A stretch of 44,388 nt of DNA from DASXUX01 sp036504595 (GTDB lineage: Bacteria > Planctomycetota > SZUA-567 > H5-PLA8): the NCBI GenBank assembly GCA_036504595.1, contig DASXUX010000101.1:1-44388 (forward strand), written 5' to 3'. Under the pieces are notes generated by a model that worked only from the letters and a program-made list of their open reading frames with translations, had not been told where the DNA came from and did no database searches. Position numbers and translations under genes: made by a program. Shown piece after piece: positions 35,992 through 44,357 of this stretch; position 1 is the first letter of the stretch; every line of letters begins with the position of its first letter.

Positions 35992-37539
35992 TTAATAGCC
36001 AATGTTCTTCACGGCCGCTTCACCCAGTCGCTCACGCAACTGCGCGAGATACAGGCTGGCGGGAGTCACGGGTTTGTTGGGGGACAAGAACGCTTCTTGG
36101 CTGAACGTCTTGTGTGGCTCACCCGTGCATCCGATCGCCAGATTCAAAGCTCCAGGCGGTATTTGCACCTGGAGGTATTTCACGGTGCAATTCCACGCGA
36201 TGCCCCAACCGATGGCCCAGCCGTGACCGGAGCCCGAGCTGTGGCGGTTGATCAAGTCGATCCTGCCGTCAGGGATGTTGCACGAGTCAATCAGCAGGCC
36301 CGTGGACCAGTGCATGTGCGGCTGGATGCTGCCCGTGCCTTCGAAAGTGCAATTGAGCACCACGTTCAACATGGCTGCGGCATTCAGGGTTGCCACATAG
36401 AATCCTCCAAGACCGTGCGAGGTGCACCGGTCCACCAGAACCTGGGAGCCTCGGATGGAAATATCCGCCGGATAGCCCGCTCCCTTCTCCACTGTAGAGT
36501 TATGAAACGAGTGCGCTCCGGTGATGGTGATGCGCCGGCAACCGCCCCACACCTGGACGTTGTTGAGCGTCTCGCGCATGACGATGTCCCTGACCCAGCA
36601 GTCCTCACAATCGCCCTTGAGTGCTACGGAGATGTTCTTCCCAGCGGCCAGTGTGCCTTTGTGCGGCGGCGAAACGACCTGCAACGATTCAATTCCGCAC
36701 TGGCTCAGGCGTTTGACCGATGGCGTCTTTATGACCACCGCCGGGTCCTGGTCGAGGAACTCACCGTCAATCGTGTCAGTGAGCGGGACATCCAGCGTAA
36801 GGCGATTTCTTTCGATCGAGCGAATGCTCCGATGAATCGTCACCGAGGAGTCGTCTTTCATCCACGTCTGCGGATTCCCGCCGCGGACGAGGGCGTCCAT
36901 GCCCATGAAGTGAATCCACTTCTCGGTTCTCGCCCAACGGAGGCGGATGCTGTCGCCCACCGCCAACCCCGTCGCATCCTTCACTGAAAGATTCAGCGTG
37001 CCCGCTGGCACATATGCATCCGCGATCGGAAACGTGTTCGCTGGAGTCGCTTTCGGGAACGACAGATCCGGACCCTCGATAACGAATGCGGTATGCGGCT
37101 CGCCCGTCATTTCGATCAACGTTCCATCCTTGCCCGAACCCGAGCCGCGCAACACGATTCCGTCCTGTTCAATGGTGATCGGCTTTGCGCAATGGAAGGT
37201 CCCCGACTTCAGCAACACCGCTCCGCGAAAGCCCAGCACTGACGGCAGCGCTGCGACTTCTCCGATGGCAGCCTGGATCGCTGCCGTGTCATCGCCACCC
37301 GATGGAGCCACCTCCTTCTTCACCGGCAGCGTGGGGATGGCGACCCCACCACTCATGTAACCCGCATGTGAAAAATCGACAATCCGGTCACCCTTCGGTG
37401 TCGTCTTGTAATCCAACGTTCCCGTCCGGCCCAAGGCGACCCATTGGCGGTCGAGCACCTCAGAGCGGGGATCGTCTGCGGCATATACGGCCAGCCGCGC
37501 CAGCAGCACGGCCGTGACAATTACCGATGCGTGCTTCAT
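35992..37539 (-). CDS. Secreted pectate-lyase-superfamily beta-helix protein
   Basis: A 515-residue exported protein. ATG 37539 is preferred over ATG 37563 because the signal peptide (MKHASVIVTAVLLARLAVYAA) starts there and its DNA aligns from the start codon with the leaders of two neighbouring genes; neither site has a good ribosome-binding site. After the leader comes the typical start of a Pectate_lyase_3-type right-handed beta-helix: GGDDTAAIQAAIGEVAAL, AVLLKSGTFHCAKPITIEQD and GIVLRGSGSGKDGTLI. Later turns show VRDIVMRETLNNVQVWGGCR and VDRCTSHGLGGFYVATLNAA. It is probably a polysaccharide lyase or hydrolase that acts with the GH16 and GH43-like enzymes. Linkage specificity cannot be read from the sequence. 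Confidence 0.85.
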   Translation of the reverse strand: MKHASVIVTAVLLARLAVYAADDPRSEVLDRQWVALGRTGTLDYKTTPKGDRIVDFSHAGYMSGGVAIPTLPVKKEVAPSGGDDTAAIQAAIGEVAALPSVLGFRGAVLLKSGTFHCAKPITIEQDGIVLRGSGSGKDGTLIEMTGEPHTAFVIEGPDLSFPKATPANTFPIADAYVPAGTLNLSVKDATGLAVGDSIRLRWARTEKWIHFMGMDALVRGGNPQTWMKDDSSVTIHRSIRSIERNRLTLDVPLTDTIDGEFLDQDPAVVIKTPSVKRLSQCGIESLQVVSPPHKGTLAAGKNISVALKGDCEDCWVRDIVMRETLNNVQVWGGCRRITITGAHSFHNSTVEKGAGYPADISIRGSQVLVDRCTSHGLGGFYVATLNAAAMLNVVLNCTFEGTGSIQPHMHWSTGLLIDSCNIPDGRIDLINRHSSGSGHGWAIGWGIAWNCTVKYLQVQIPPGALNLAIGCTGEPHKTFSQEAFLSPNKPVTPASLYLAQLRERLGEAAVKNIGY

Positions 37540-37604
37540 GTGCGAGTAGACATTAACGTTCATGCGTTGAGCTTACTATTAATGACGACGGATGTCACTG
37601 GATA

Positions 37605-38387
37605 TCACTTTGTTGTCGGCACGCGTTCCCAGGCTTTGACCCAATCGATCTCGAACGTATTGGTGGACTTCTCCTTGGGGCCGTAACCGTCTTTGGGCCG
37701 TTCGCCGTTCCACGACTTGATGTTCGATTCGCTCGTGAACAGGAGAAATTCCGGGGCCTTGGAACCCGGACATTTTTCGTCAGTCGCCACAACTTTTCCG
37801 TCGAAGGTAAAGCGGTAGCCAGTGTCGTCCCACTCCACCCCGTACTCACGCCACTGGTCACCGACGGGGTCAGGAAACTTTCGGTTGCTCGTTTTGTGCG
37901 TCTCGGGCTTGTAGCTACCCCAGTGCAGGGCGTACTGGTAAGCGCCCTTCATTAGCCCCGTGGTTTCCATGATGTCAATCTCGACGCCATCGCCGACAGC
38001 CTTGGTCGGGTCGCCCGACTTGCCGTAGGTCGGCGATTGCGCCCAAAATGCAACCTGAGTGCCCGGTTGGACGGAGAGCCGGCACCGGGCCACGGCTTTG
38101 CCCTGTGTCACGAGGAACTTCTTGCGCGAGGTCACGAACCCGCAGTGCGTCACCCCCTGTTCATCCGTGAAGGTCGTGATCACGAGCTTGCCGTCCTTGA
38201 CGTCAACGGCCAGCGGAGAGTTCATCGCATCACGCCGTTTGCCGGTTTCGATGTTCCAGATGCGTGGATCAAGCTCGTTACCGTCAAAATTCTCGTCGAG
38301 CGTCAGTTTCCAGGCAGACTCCGCCGCCTGCAGCGCGGCCAGAGACCCCATCAGCAGGGCGGTGATGACAAGTCGGGCAATCTTCAT
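37605..38387 (-). CDS. Secreted GH16-family glycoside hydrolase
   Basis: A 260-residue enzyme. ATG 38387 is chosen because AAGG lies about 9 nt upstream and a signal peptide follows (MKIARLVITALLMGSLAALQA); an in-frame upstream codon at 38423 lacks these. The mature part begins with LTLDENFDGNELDPRIW and carries the GH16 catalytic motif EIDIME, whose two Glu flank an Asp (nucleophile and acid/base). LHWGSYKPETH, YGVEWDDTGYRFTFDGKVVA and the final FEIDWVKAWE complete the jelly-roll fold. GH16 enzymes cut beta-1,3/1,4-glucans, agarose, carrageenan or related galactans. It is the first gene of the compact minus-strand set that continues with the beta-helix, GH43-like and unknown proteins. Confidence 0.93.
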   Translation of the reverse strand: MKIARLVITALLMGSLAALQAAESAWKLTLDENFDGNELDPRIWNIETGKRRDAMNSPLAVDVKDGKLVITTFTDEQGVTHCGFVTSRKKFLVTQGKAVARCRLSVQPGTQVAFWAQSPTYGKSGDPTKAVGDGVEIDIMETTGLMKGAYQYALHWGSYKPETHKTSNRKFPDPVGDQWREYGVEWDDTGYRFTFDGKVVATDEKCPGSKAPEFLLFTSESNIKSWNGERPKDGYGPKEKSTNTFEIDWVKAWERVPTTK

Positions 38388-38504
38388 TTCGCGACCTTTC
38401 CTTCTCTGAGTTTCGAGCAGCAACGATCACGCAATCTCCATACACTAACCCGCAACGAGACCCAGTGTCAGCGAAATCATCTGGCTGACTTGAGGCGGTT
38501 TGTT

Positions 38505-38542
38505 GGGTCGCCATCGGAGCGACCCCCTCGGGCCTGGCCCGA
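38505..38542. repeat. Tandem GC-rich hairpins between two minus-strand genes
   Basis: Hairpin 1: GGGTCGC (38505-38511) pairs with GCGACCC (38519-38525), loop of 7. Hairpin 2: TCGGGC (38528-38533) pairs with GCCCGA (38537-38542), loop CTG. They sit 2 nt apart, downstream of the DUF4832-like gene and upstream of the GH16 gene. They could terminate transcription between the two or belong to a REP-like element. No T-run is seen. Confidence 0.5.
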
Positions 38543-38655
38543 CGGGCAAGCGGGGCGCACGCAGCGGGAGTTTTGTGTGGTGGGGCGCAGACCTTTGCCG
38601 AGTGACGCGCCGCTTACAGCGACTACCTACGATTTTCATTCGGTGAGAAATGCGG

Positions 38656-40446
38656 CTAGACGACATCTATGCTTGTCATGTGATGCCAACCGTCTTTCTG
38701 CTCGCTGTCGATCGCGAACCAGACTTTGGGTTTGTTTTTTTTGTCGACGATGCACAGGCCAATCTTGACTTCGCCCTTCTTAAGCCACGACGGCACGGCG
38801 AACTGTTCAGCAAGCCAGGTGTGGCCCGGCATCCATTTGCGGATATCTGTTTTAAGGCGCACCACGCTGGACTTGCTCCCCTGGCCGAAGCGCAGCGCCA
38901 GCGCATAGGGCCGGTAGATCGGCGCGCAACCCACATTGTCGATGAAAAACTCCATGGTTATCTTTTTGCGCGGGCTGCATTCGATGGGCAACAGCAATTG
39001 GCGCAGCACGAAGCGATAGCCGATCTTCTTGTCGAACTCGAGTAGTTTCTCCCACGTGGCGGAGGGATAGAAGACATTTTTGGGCATGAAGACCGACATG
39101 TGATAGCGGTATCCTTCGCGGACGATCACGTCCAGGTCATAGCCGTCCATGAACCAGGTCGCGACATTACCACAGGTTTCCATGGTCACCGGCGCGCGCA
39201 TCCAGGCGTCCTGCAGGCCATCCTCCACGATCCCTTTCGGATAGGCGTCGAAGGTGTGGTTCCAGCACAATTCGGGCGGCACCGGAGCGGTCAATGGTTT
39301 GCGCAGGTCGCCGATGCAGTCGGCGCGAAAGCCAACCTGGCGTGGCGTGCCCCGGGTCTTGGCGGCGGCGTGCTTGGAGCCGCCGGTGCTGAGCATGGAG
39401 AGTAATTGCGTTTTCTTGAAAGCCTTCAGGTACACGTCGGCCAGTGCCGCCCCGGTCTTTGGCGTTGAGTTGCCGCCAGATTCGCCCCAGAACCCAGCGT
39501 AGGCCATGTCAACGCTTTCCAGGTCGGGATGGCCGTCGTAGCGCCTGGCAAAGGCGCGGATAAAAGCGCCGAAGTGCTTCAGGTACAAGGGGTCGTTGCT
39601 GTCGGGCTCGTTCTTGGCGTACGGGCCCTGTTCGATCCACTTCGCTTCGGTATCCCAGTACCAATCCGGGACGTTGACCGAACGTTCAGGCGGATGGCGC
39701 CGGGCCGTGCAGGGCTCTTCGGCGTAAACGACTTGCTGAGTATAGGGCTGGAAGCGCGTCTGCAAAGTCTGGCCGCGGTTGTGCGCGGTTTTCAAAGCCC
39801 GATCGACCAGCGTCCAGTTGTACTTGCCCTTCTGGGGTTCCAGCAACGCCCACGGCCAGCGGCAGTAGGTCAACGTCGTGCGCGCCGGGTATTTGACGTT
39901 CTCCCGCATGGGCGCGTCGGGTTGGAAACTCAACGGGCCGTGCGTGTCGCTGGTGATCCACGACGGGTAGGTGTCGTCGCCCTGGAAGCGCTGGAACACA
40001 GTCGTGCCGCGGTGCGGATTGTGCAAGTACGCGTTGGACTCTTGCGGGCGGACACGTTGGACTTTTTCATCCGGACCGAAGCGATCGCGCCAGTACTTCA
40101 CTTCTTTTTGCGAGCGAACCACGTCTTTGCTGGCCACATAGGCGGCGAGCAGGATCGCGTTGGCGTGTTTGGGCCGCGCCGCTGCGGGTCCGGCGAAATC
40201 GCGATCCATTAGTTTTTGCCAAGCGGCAGCGTCGCCGGGCGGCGGAGCCTGGTTCGTGAACGCCGGCAGTTCGGTCATGACTTCCAGGATGCGCCGGGTG
40301 TGGTCATTGGTGGCAAAAAGGTCTTCCCAGAACTGCCGCGTTTGATGGCCGTTGGGCAGGCCCTGCGCGGCTTCCGGGATGGCCTTGATCAGATCGAGAA
40401 TGCGCTCGATGACCTCCGCTGGCGTGATTTTCGTTTGGCTTGACAT
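38656..40446 (-). CDS. DUF4832-like glycosidase-fold protein, no signal peptide
   Basis: A 596-residue protein. ATG 40446 has AAGGAGG 7 nt upstream; a longer start at 40494 has no such site. There is no signal peptide, unlike its neighbours, so it is probably cytoplasmic. The first ~130 residues are helical and of unknown family. Then a TIM-barrel-like part resembles beta-galactosidase-type folds: TTLTYCRWPWALLEPQKGKY, WTLVDRALKTAHNRG, HFGAFIRAFARRYDGH and DLESVDMAYAGFWGESG, whose Glu may be catalytic. The C-terminal beta-sandwich (MEFFIDNVGCAPIYRPYALA) fits the DUF4832 pattern. It is separated by 268 nt from the GH16 gene, so it may be a separate unit. It could process oligosaccharides imported after extracellular cleavage. 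Confidence 0.75.
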   Translation of the reverse strand: MSSQTKITPAEVIERILDLIKAIPEAAQGLPNGHQTRQFWEDLFATNDHTRRILEVMTELPAFTNQAPPPGDAAAWQKLMDRDFAGPAAARPKHANAILLAAYVASKDVVRSQKEVKYWRDRFGPDEKVQRVRPQESNAYLHNPHRGTTVFQRFQGDDTYPSWITSDTHGPLSFQPDAPMRENVKYPARTTLTYCRWPWALLEPQKGKYNWTLVDRALKTAHNRGQTLQTRFQPYTQQVVYAEEPCTARRHPPERSVNVPDWYWDTEAKWIEQGPYAKNEPDSNDPLYLKHFGAFIRAFARRYDGHPDLESVDMAYAGFWGESGGNSTPKTGAALADVYLKAFKKTQLLSMLSTGGSKHAAAKTRGTPRQVGFRADCIGDLRKPLTAPVPPELCWNHTFDAYPKGIVEDGLQDAWMRAPVTMETCGNVATWFMDGYDLDVIVREGYRYHMSVFMPKNVFYPSATWEKLLEFDKKIGYRFVLRQLLLPIECSPRKKITMEFFIDNVGCAPIYRPYALALRFGQGSKSSVVRLKTDIRKWMPGHTWLAEQFAVPSWLKKGEVKIGLCIVDKKNKPKVWFAIDSEQKDGWHHMTSIDVV

Positions 40447-40638
40447 TAAACCCCCTCCTTGATTCGGCGGTGGAACGTCGCCGTTGCCTGGCAAAGGAAT
40501 ATTTCACCCAGCTTACTGATTCGTGCGTGGCCGCGCCTGATGCATCAGAGTATCCGCGCGCCATCGGTCGCGGTACTCAGCATGGCTGCAACTCTTTATA
40601 TTGATGTAAGCTGTATGAGTACAAAGCACTTACCAAAC
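40447..40638. other. Gap left of the tRNA remnant
   Basis: No gene is seen. It contains the ribosome-binding site of the DUF4832-like gene at 40446 and probably its promoter. If the tRNA half marks an insertion junction, this is the original chromosomal flank. Confidence 0.4.
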
Positions 40639-40685
40639 TAGCCGGGATGGGAGTCGAACCCACACTGAAAGGATTTTAAGTTCCC
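40639..40685 (-). tRNA. 3' half of a tRNA-like sequence (UAA anticodon), probable attachment-site remnant
   Basis: On the minus strand the anticodon loop CTTAAAA (UAA), 3' anticodon stem TCCTT, a 5-nt variable loop, T-arm GTGGG-TTCGACT-CCCAT and acceptor strand CCCGGCT plus A are in the correct order and spacing. The 5' anticodon strand (GGGAA) no longer pairs properly, and there is no D-arm or matching AGCCGGG strand upstream. The 5' half is therefore missing from about 40681. Tyrosine recombinases often integrate at anticodon loops and leave exactly such a 3' half. Caution: a UAA anticodon implies Leu, whose tRNA normally has a long variable arm, which is absent here. Confidence 0.6.
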
Positions 40686-40713
40686 TCCGTGTCCCATAGG
40701 CGCATTGCCGCTG

Positions 40714-40733
40714 TGGATAACATCTGGATAACA
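40714..40733 (+). repeat. Two direct TGGATAACA repeats next to the tRNA remnant
   Basis: TGGATAACA occurs at 40714-40722 and 40725-40733, spaced 11 nt (about one helical turn). They lie between the tRNA half and the end of the AAA+ gene. Arm-type recombinase or excisionase sites near attachment sites look like this, but the match is short. Confidence 0.4.
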
Positions 40734-40769
40734 AAATTCGCATAACGCATTCTGCGCTCGCATTCGAGG

Positions 40770-42977
40770 TCAAGCTGTTGTTTCCGACTGCGCACCGTCT
40801 AGGGCACTGCCGCTCAAATCCTCATCCAGCAGTTTCAGCATTTCGGTTCTTTTTCCCTCAAGTGCCGGGTCCTGAAAACGCATTTGCAGAAGCCGCTCTT
40901 GTGCACGGCCAATAATGATGTGCAAGTTTCTGTTTGCGGAGTCCTCGTCGGCGCACTCTCGGTACAAGAGAAACTCGCTGACTAATGAACTTAGCTCTCT
41001 GTCAAGTGGGACACGTGTGTCGAAAAGCAACAGTTCGAGTATCGGCCCTGCGAGTGTCCGACATCGCCAGTGCTTTACTGCGTTTTTGAGTTGCGCCATT
41101 CGCTCGGAGAAGACCTGCAGGTTGCGCTGTTGCTCCTCGTCGAGTTGAGCGCTTCTCTCCAACCGGTCTTTCAGCTGTGCGAGTCGGTCCTCTACCCCGC
41201 GGCGAGCGTCATCAAGCTCCGCGATCTTGCTCTCTAGTGAGGTGACCTCATTCAGAAGCTGGTTTCGCCTTTCCCGGATATCCACCCCCTGCTGCGCAGC
41301 CTCGAGCAAGAACTCCCGCCACCGCGCGCCGCCGGCATCCATGGCACCTCGCAGTTCTCGGAACAGCGCTGCCGCCGCTTTGCCGTTGAGATCGAACGCG
41401 TTCAGGTGATCAAGTACCTCCAGTGCTTCAACCAGATCGTCTGTGACCCACCCCTTTTCACGCAGATCCACAGCCAAGACCGAAAGCGCAGCCATATCCT
41501 CAGCGCTGATGGCGGCTTTTCGAAGTAGCTCATCCCATTTCTGGAGCACCGGCAGTCTCTGCAAGAACGCAAGTAGGTAACCACGGTCCCAACGCCCATG
41601 CTGCAGCTCCACAACGGACGCAAGAAGGGGACGAATCAACTCAGTGTCATCGGTGATCCTCAGGCCGGCTTGCTCCAGCAGGTCTTTAGTGCGGGTCAGG
41701 TTAGCATCAAGATCGAACTCGTTCTCATCCGCAACACTTTGTGCGGGGGCAACAGCCGACGACTTCTTCTCAGGGGCTACAGAAGCAGGTTTGACCCGCT
41801 CCAGCCCAGAAGTGCCGGGCTTGTCAGGGCCGCTTGAGAACAGAAGCGCTAGCTGCGCGCGCCATTCGGGATTCACAAAACCCGTCGTCTCAAAAACGAG
41901 AAACCAACAGTAGAGGACCAGTTCGGTCGCCTTGCGATCCGACAGTAGTGCGCGCGCGCCGAGTATTGCAGTGATGATGCGGCCGGAATCCGTGAAGTCG
42001 CGTGACTCCGCCAAAATACACTGCTCGCAGGCCTGTTCAATCAGGCGGTGGCACTCGCTAGATAATGGCGTTTGAGGTGCCTTTGGCAGCTTGATCGGAC
42101 CGACGGCCTTGAGCTTCTCGGCTAGTTCTTTGCTTTCGGCCCGTACATCAGTCGAAACAGGCACACGTGTGAAGTCCACCGTCACGGCCCGGCGTAACAT
42201 GGCAGCATCGAACCCGAGTTTCTGCTCCAAATCACCCTCTTTTTTGAGGAAGTTCATCTCGAAAAGAGGAACGCCTTCAACAACGATTTGGTCGTTTTCG
42301 ATTTTGAACTGCTTGCGCCCGTGCATGATCGCCATTACATCTCGCTTGACTTGGGGATCACCGCGCGAGAGTTCGTTACACCAAAGAATGGGCTGCTTTA
42401 GAGCCTCACATTGGTATACTGTTTCGCCCCTCCCATCGAGACGGCGCAGCAAACCACGACCTCGGGTCTGCATCATGGAAACCTCGCAGTTCCCCGGATC
42501 CACGCCAATTAACCAGCAGCACACTTTCACAAGCCATGATTTGAGCCGCTGTGTGGGTCCACAGAGTATCAGCGATACATGCATGTCTTCCACGAGATTG
42601 TCGCGCCTGGCGATCATCAGGACAAGAACAAGGATGGCGGCGGCGCGATGTACCGGCGTGGGAAACAGTCGCAGCCACGGCCACTGGTCATCCAAGTGTG
42701 GCGGAGGCAGTTTCGAGACTCTTCTGCGCCCGCCCAGCTCCTGGCCAGCCTGTGAAACACGATACGCATGCCCTATTTTGAGCATTGAGCCGTTTTCCAC
42801 CAAGGACAGGAGGTGCCGGTGAACCGTCGAGCGTGGAATGCCGGTGGTTGCGGCGAGAGACTCCAGTGAACTGGCCTCGGTAGCAGCCTGAAGCACCCGC
42901 ATGTCCGTGGGATCAGACTTTTGGAGTTGTGCGGAGTCCTGCAACCCAACTTCTTTACGCTTTTGCTCTCGGCTCAT
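40770..42977 (-). CDS. IclR-type HTH fused to MCM-like AAA+ domain and coiled coil
   Basis: A 735-residue cytoplasmic protein with an excellent AAGGAGGT site before ATG 42977. Residues ~25-75 are an IclR-type winged helix (LESLAATTGIPRSTVHRHLL). Residues ~130-290 look like an MCM/AAA+ ATPase: a Walker A-like CGPTQRLKSW (~138) with Leu where Gly is usual, a Walker B-like PILWCNELS (~195) with Asn in place of Asp, a hairpin-like KQFKIENDQIVVEGV and a sensor-1-like Asn in LFEMNFL (~240). ATP hydrolysis may be impaired. After an Ala/Pro/Ser linker come a helical C-terminal region and a coiled coil (~565-640). The upstream small gene lies 94 nt away on the same strand. It could handle DNA of an integrated element or take part in defence. 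I recognise no named family. Confidence 0.85.
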   Translation of the reverse strand: MSREQKRKEVGLQDSAQLQKSDPTDMRVLQAATEASSLESLAATTGIPRSTVHRHLLSLVENGSMLKIGHAYRVSQAGQELGGRRRVSKLPPPHLDDQWPWLRLFPTPVHRAAAILVLVLMIARRDNLVEDMHVSLILCGPTQRLKSWLVKVCCWLIGVDPGNCEVSMMQTRGRGLLRRLDGRGETVYQCEALKQPILWCNELSRGDPQVKRDVMAIMHGRKQFKIENDQIVVEGVPLFEMNFLKKEGDLEQKLGFDAAMLRRAVTVDFTRVPVSTDVRAESKELAEKLKAVGPIKLPKAPQTPLSSECHRLIEQACEQCILAESRDFTDSGRIITAILGARALLSDRKATELVLYCWFLVFETTGFVNPEWRAQLALLFSSGPDKPGTSGLERVKPASVAPEKKSSAVAPAQSVADENEFDLDANLTRTKDLLEQAGLRITDDTELIRPLLASVVELQHGRWDRGYLLAFLQRLPVLQKWDELLRKAAISAEDMAALSVLAVDLREKGWVTDDLVEALEVLDHLNAFDLNGKAAAALFRELRGAMDAGGARWREFLLEAAQQGVDIRERRNQLLNEVTSLESKIAELDDARRGVEDRLAQLKDRLERSAQLDEEQQRNLQVFSERMAQLKNAVKHWRCRTLAGPILELLLFDTRVPLDRELSSLVSEFLLYRECADEDSANRNLHIIIGRAQERLLQMRFQDPALEGKRTEMLKLLDEDLSGSALDGAQSETTA

Positions 42978-43071
42978 ACAACCTCCTTAGGGAGTTTAGC
43001 TTACAGAAGTGCACGCCTAAGCATCGAGAGAGTGTCCCACTACGCCGCGTGGGATGGGAGTTGGGACGCAC

Positions 43072-43569
43072 CTATGAAGTCCCCTTCGCCGCCGTCTGCT
43101 CCGCGTCACCCTCCGGATGCGTCCGCCTCAACTCGATCAGGTGGTCAAGAAGCCCCGCTGGCAAGCGAAGCAGGACCCTGTTGGCGTTCAGCAAAAGCGA
43201 CTCGCCAGTCATGGGGTCGGTCTCAAAGAAACCGTCGATCGGCTTTCCGGCGCAAAAAGCACGCACGAAATTCAGCGGCACCGAACACAGTTGGCGCCCA
43301 GCTTTGAAGTTCACGATCCGCTCGCCGTTCTTCACTCCGTCGCACACACGCAACCATTTAGCACTGGCGGCGGCTTGCGGCTGTTGGCAACCCACGATCT
43401 CGCGGTACAAGGACAACAGCAGCAAACCGGTCGCATCCAGAGGCTCTTCATCCGCCCATACGTCCTCGGCAGTAAGCTCGACATTTATGAGCCGGCGGAC
43501 GCGTTCGATAAACCCGTCACGCAGCGATCGCACGTTCCGGTCTTGTTGGAAGAACTCCCTCCAATTCAT
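43072..43569 (-). CDS. Small protein of unknown family, partner of the AAA+ gene
   Basis: A 165-residue soluble protein. ATG 43569 has AGGAGG about 5 nt upstream. It starts MNWREFFQQDRNVRSLRDGF and shows alternating helical segments (IERVRRLINVELTAEDVW, LLLLSLYREIVGCQQPQAAA, NANRVLLRLPAGLLDHLIEL) around a short beta part (GVKNGERIVNFKAGRQL). No signal peptide, membrane segment or recognisable motif. It is upstream of and on the same strand as the IclR/MCM-like gene, so the two are probably an operon and may form a complex. The family is not recognised. Confidence 0.75.
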   Translation of the reverse strand: MNWREFFQQDRNVRSLRDGFIERVRRLINVELTAEDVWADEEPLDATGLLLLSLYREIVGCQQPQAAASAKWLRVCDGVKNGERIVNFKAGRQLCSVPLNFVRAFCAGKPIDGFFETDPMTGESLLLNANRVLLRLPAGLLDHLIELRRTHPEGDAEQTAAKGTS

Positions 43570-43904
43570 AGGCCCTCCTGAGCACCAGAGAACGGCATCT
43601 CTTTCGACGATGGTAGCGTGCGGCGCGAATCCTCATTTGCAGCCCAGAACGGACAGTATTGTGCCAGGATTTTTGCACAAACTCAAGAATGTCATTTTTG
43701 AACCACCGCAAGGAACCCTAACTCAATTCTGCGTGGGCCTCCGATCTCACACATCTGCAAAAAGTCGTTAGGATGGGTGAGACTGTGTCGGATTGATAGT
43801 CAGAACGAACATGAAACAGCAGCAGGTCTGGCGCAAACAGAAGATACGCGCCGTCTCCGGAGGCTCTCTTGTCGTTCGGACCGGCATCTTAAAAACCAAT
43901 TGAG

Positions 43905-43936
43905 AGTTTTTGCGGCGTCAAGCCGCAGCAAAAACT
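43905..43936. repeat. Large imperfect hairpin in a gene-poor gap
   Basis: AGTTTTTGCGGC (43905-43916) pairs with GCCGCAGCAAAAACT (43922-43936), with a 3-nt bulge and loop GTCAA. A further GGAGTTTTT at 43982-43990 repeats the arm. The 43570-43979 gap around it has no supported gene; a 30-codon ORF from ATG 43811 (MKQQQVWRKQKIRAVSGG...) lacks a ribosome-binding site. The element could be an insertion end or a regulatory structure. Confidence 0.5.
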
Positions 43937-43979
43937 CCGTTGAACTGAACGCTGACGCCCGGCGTGCGCGGGGCGGCTT

Positions 43980-44246
43980 ATGGAGTTTTTCACCGGCTGC
44001 ACGGTGTGGCCGTCATGGGAGTATGGCGCATGGGCAGCGAGGTTGCCGGTTGGGAACGGGTCTGCGAAGCGCGCTGATTTCGCGGCGCACATGACAAGCG
44101 CTGGCGAGTTGCTGCAGAAGAACTCCTTTAGCGAAGCCAAAGCAGCGTTTCTAAGCGCGCGCCAGGTTTGGCCGGATGCACCTGCCGCCGATCTGCAGAA
44201 GATAACCGCGAAGTCTGCGATACGCTTCGCTGTCACCCACTTCTAG
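43980..44246 (+). CDS. Small hypothetical protein with TPR-like helices
   Basis: An 88-residue frame from ATG 43980 without a convincing ribosome-binding site. The second half, GELLQKNSFSEAKAAFLSAR and QVWPDAPAADLQKI, resembles a TPR helix pair, and the protein ends AKSAIRFAVTHF. It may be a small protein of its own or the tail of a larger gene whose 5' part was lost. It lies between the large hairpin and the inverted repeat leading to the next gene. It overlaps an unrelated, less plausible frame on the other strand. Confidence 0.35.
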   Translation: MEFFTGCTVWPSWEYGAWAARLPVGNGSAKRADFAAHMTSAGELLQKNSFSEAKAAFLSARQVWPDAPAADLQKITAKSAIRFAVTHF

Positions 44247-44278
44247 GCCCTGAACAAGCGCGTTAGAGGCACAAAAAA

Positions 44279-44357
44279 ACTCGAAATGTCGATCCTTCAT
44301 AGGCGTCTGAAAGGTATCTCACGCCATTCAGAGAGCCTTTGGAGGTGCATTTCGAGT
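44279..44357 (+). promoter_or_regulatory. Inverted repeat across a translation start
   Basis: ACTCGAAATG (44279-44288) and CATTTCGAGT (44348-44357) are perfect inverted repeats 59 nt apart. The right arm covers the first two bases of the GTG start at 44356, and the GGAGG site (44341-44345) lies inside the loop. Inner pairing is possible too, with GGCGT (44302-44306) and ACGCC (44321-44325). This could be a translational switch, a protein-binding site or an element end. Confidence 0.5.

Noticed and set aside
40639..40760. A complete tRNA-Leu gene
   Set aside because: No D-arm, no 5' acceptor strand and a mispaired anticodon stem; only the 3' half is present.
43811..43903. A 30-codon ORF starting at an ATG
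   Set aside because: No ribosome-binding site and no similarity that I recognise.
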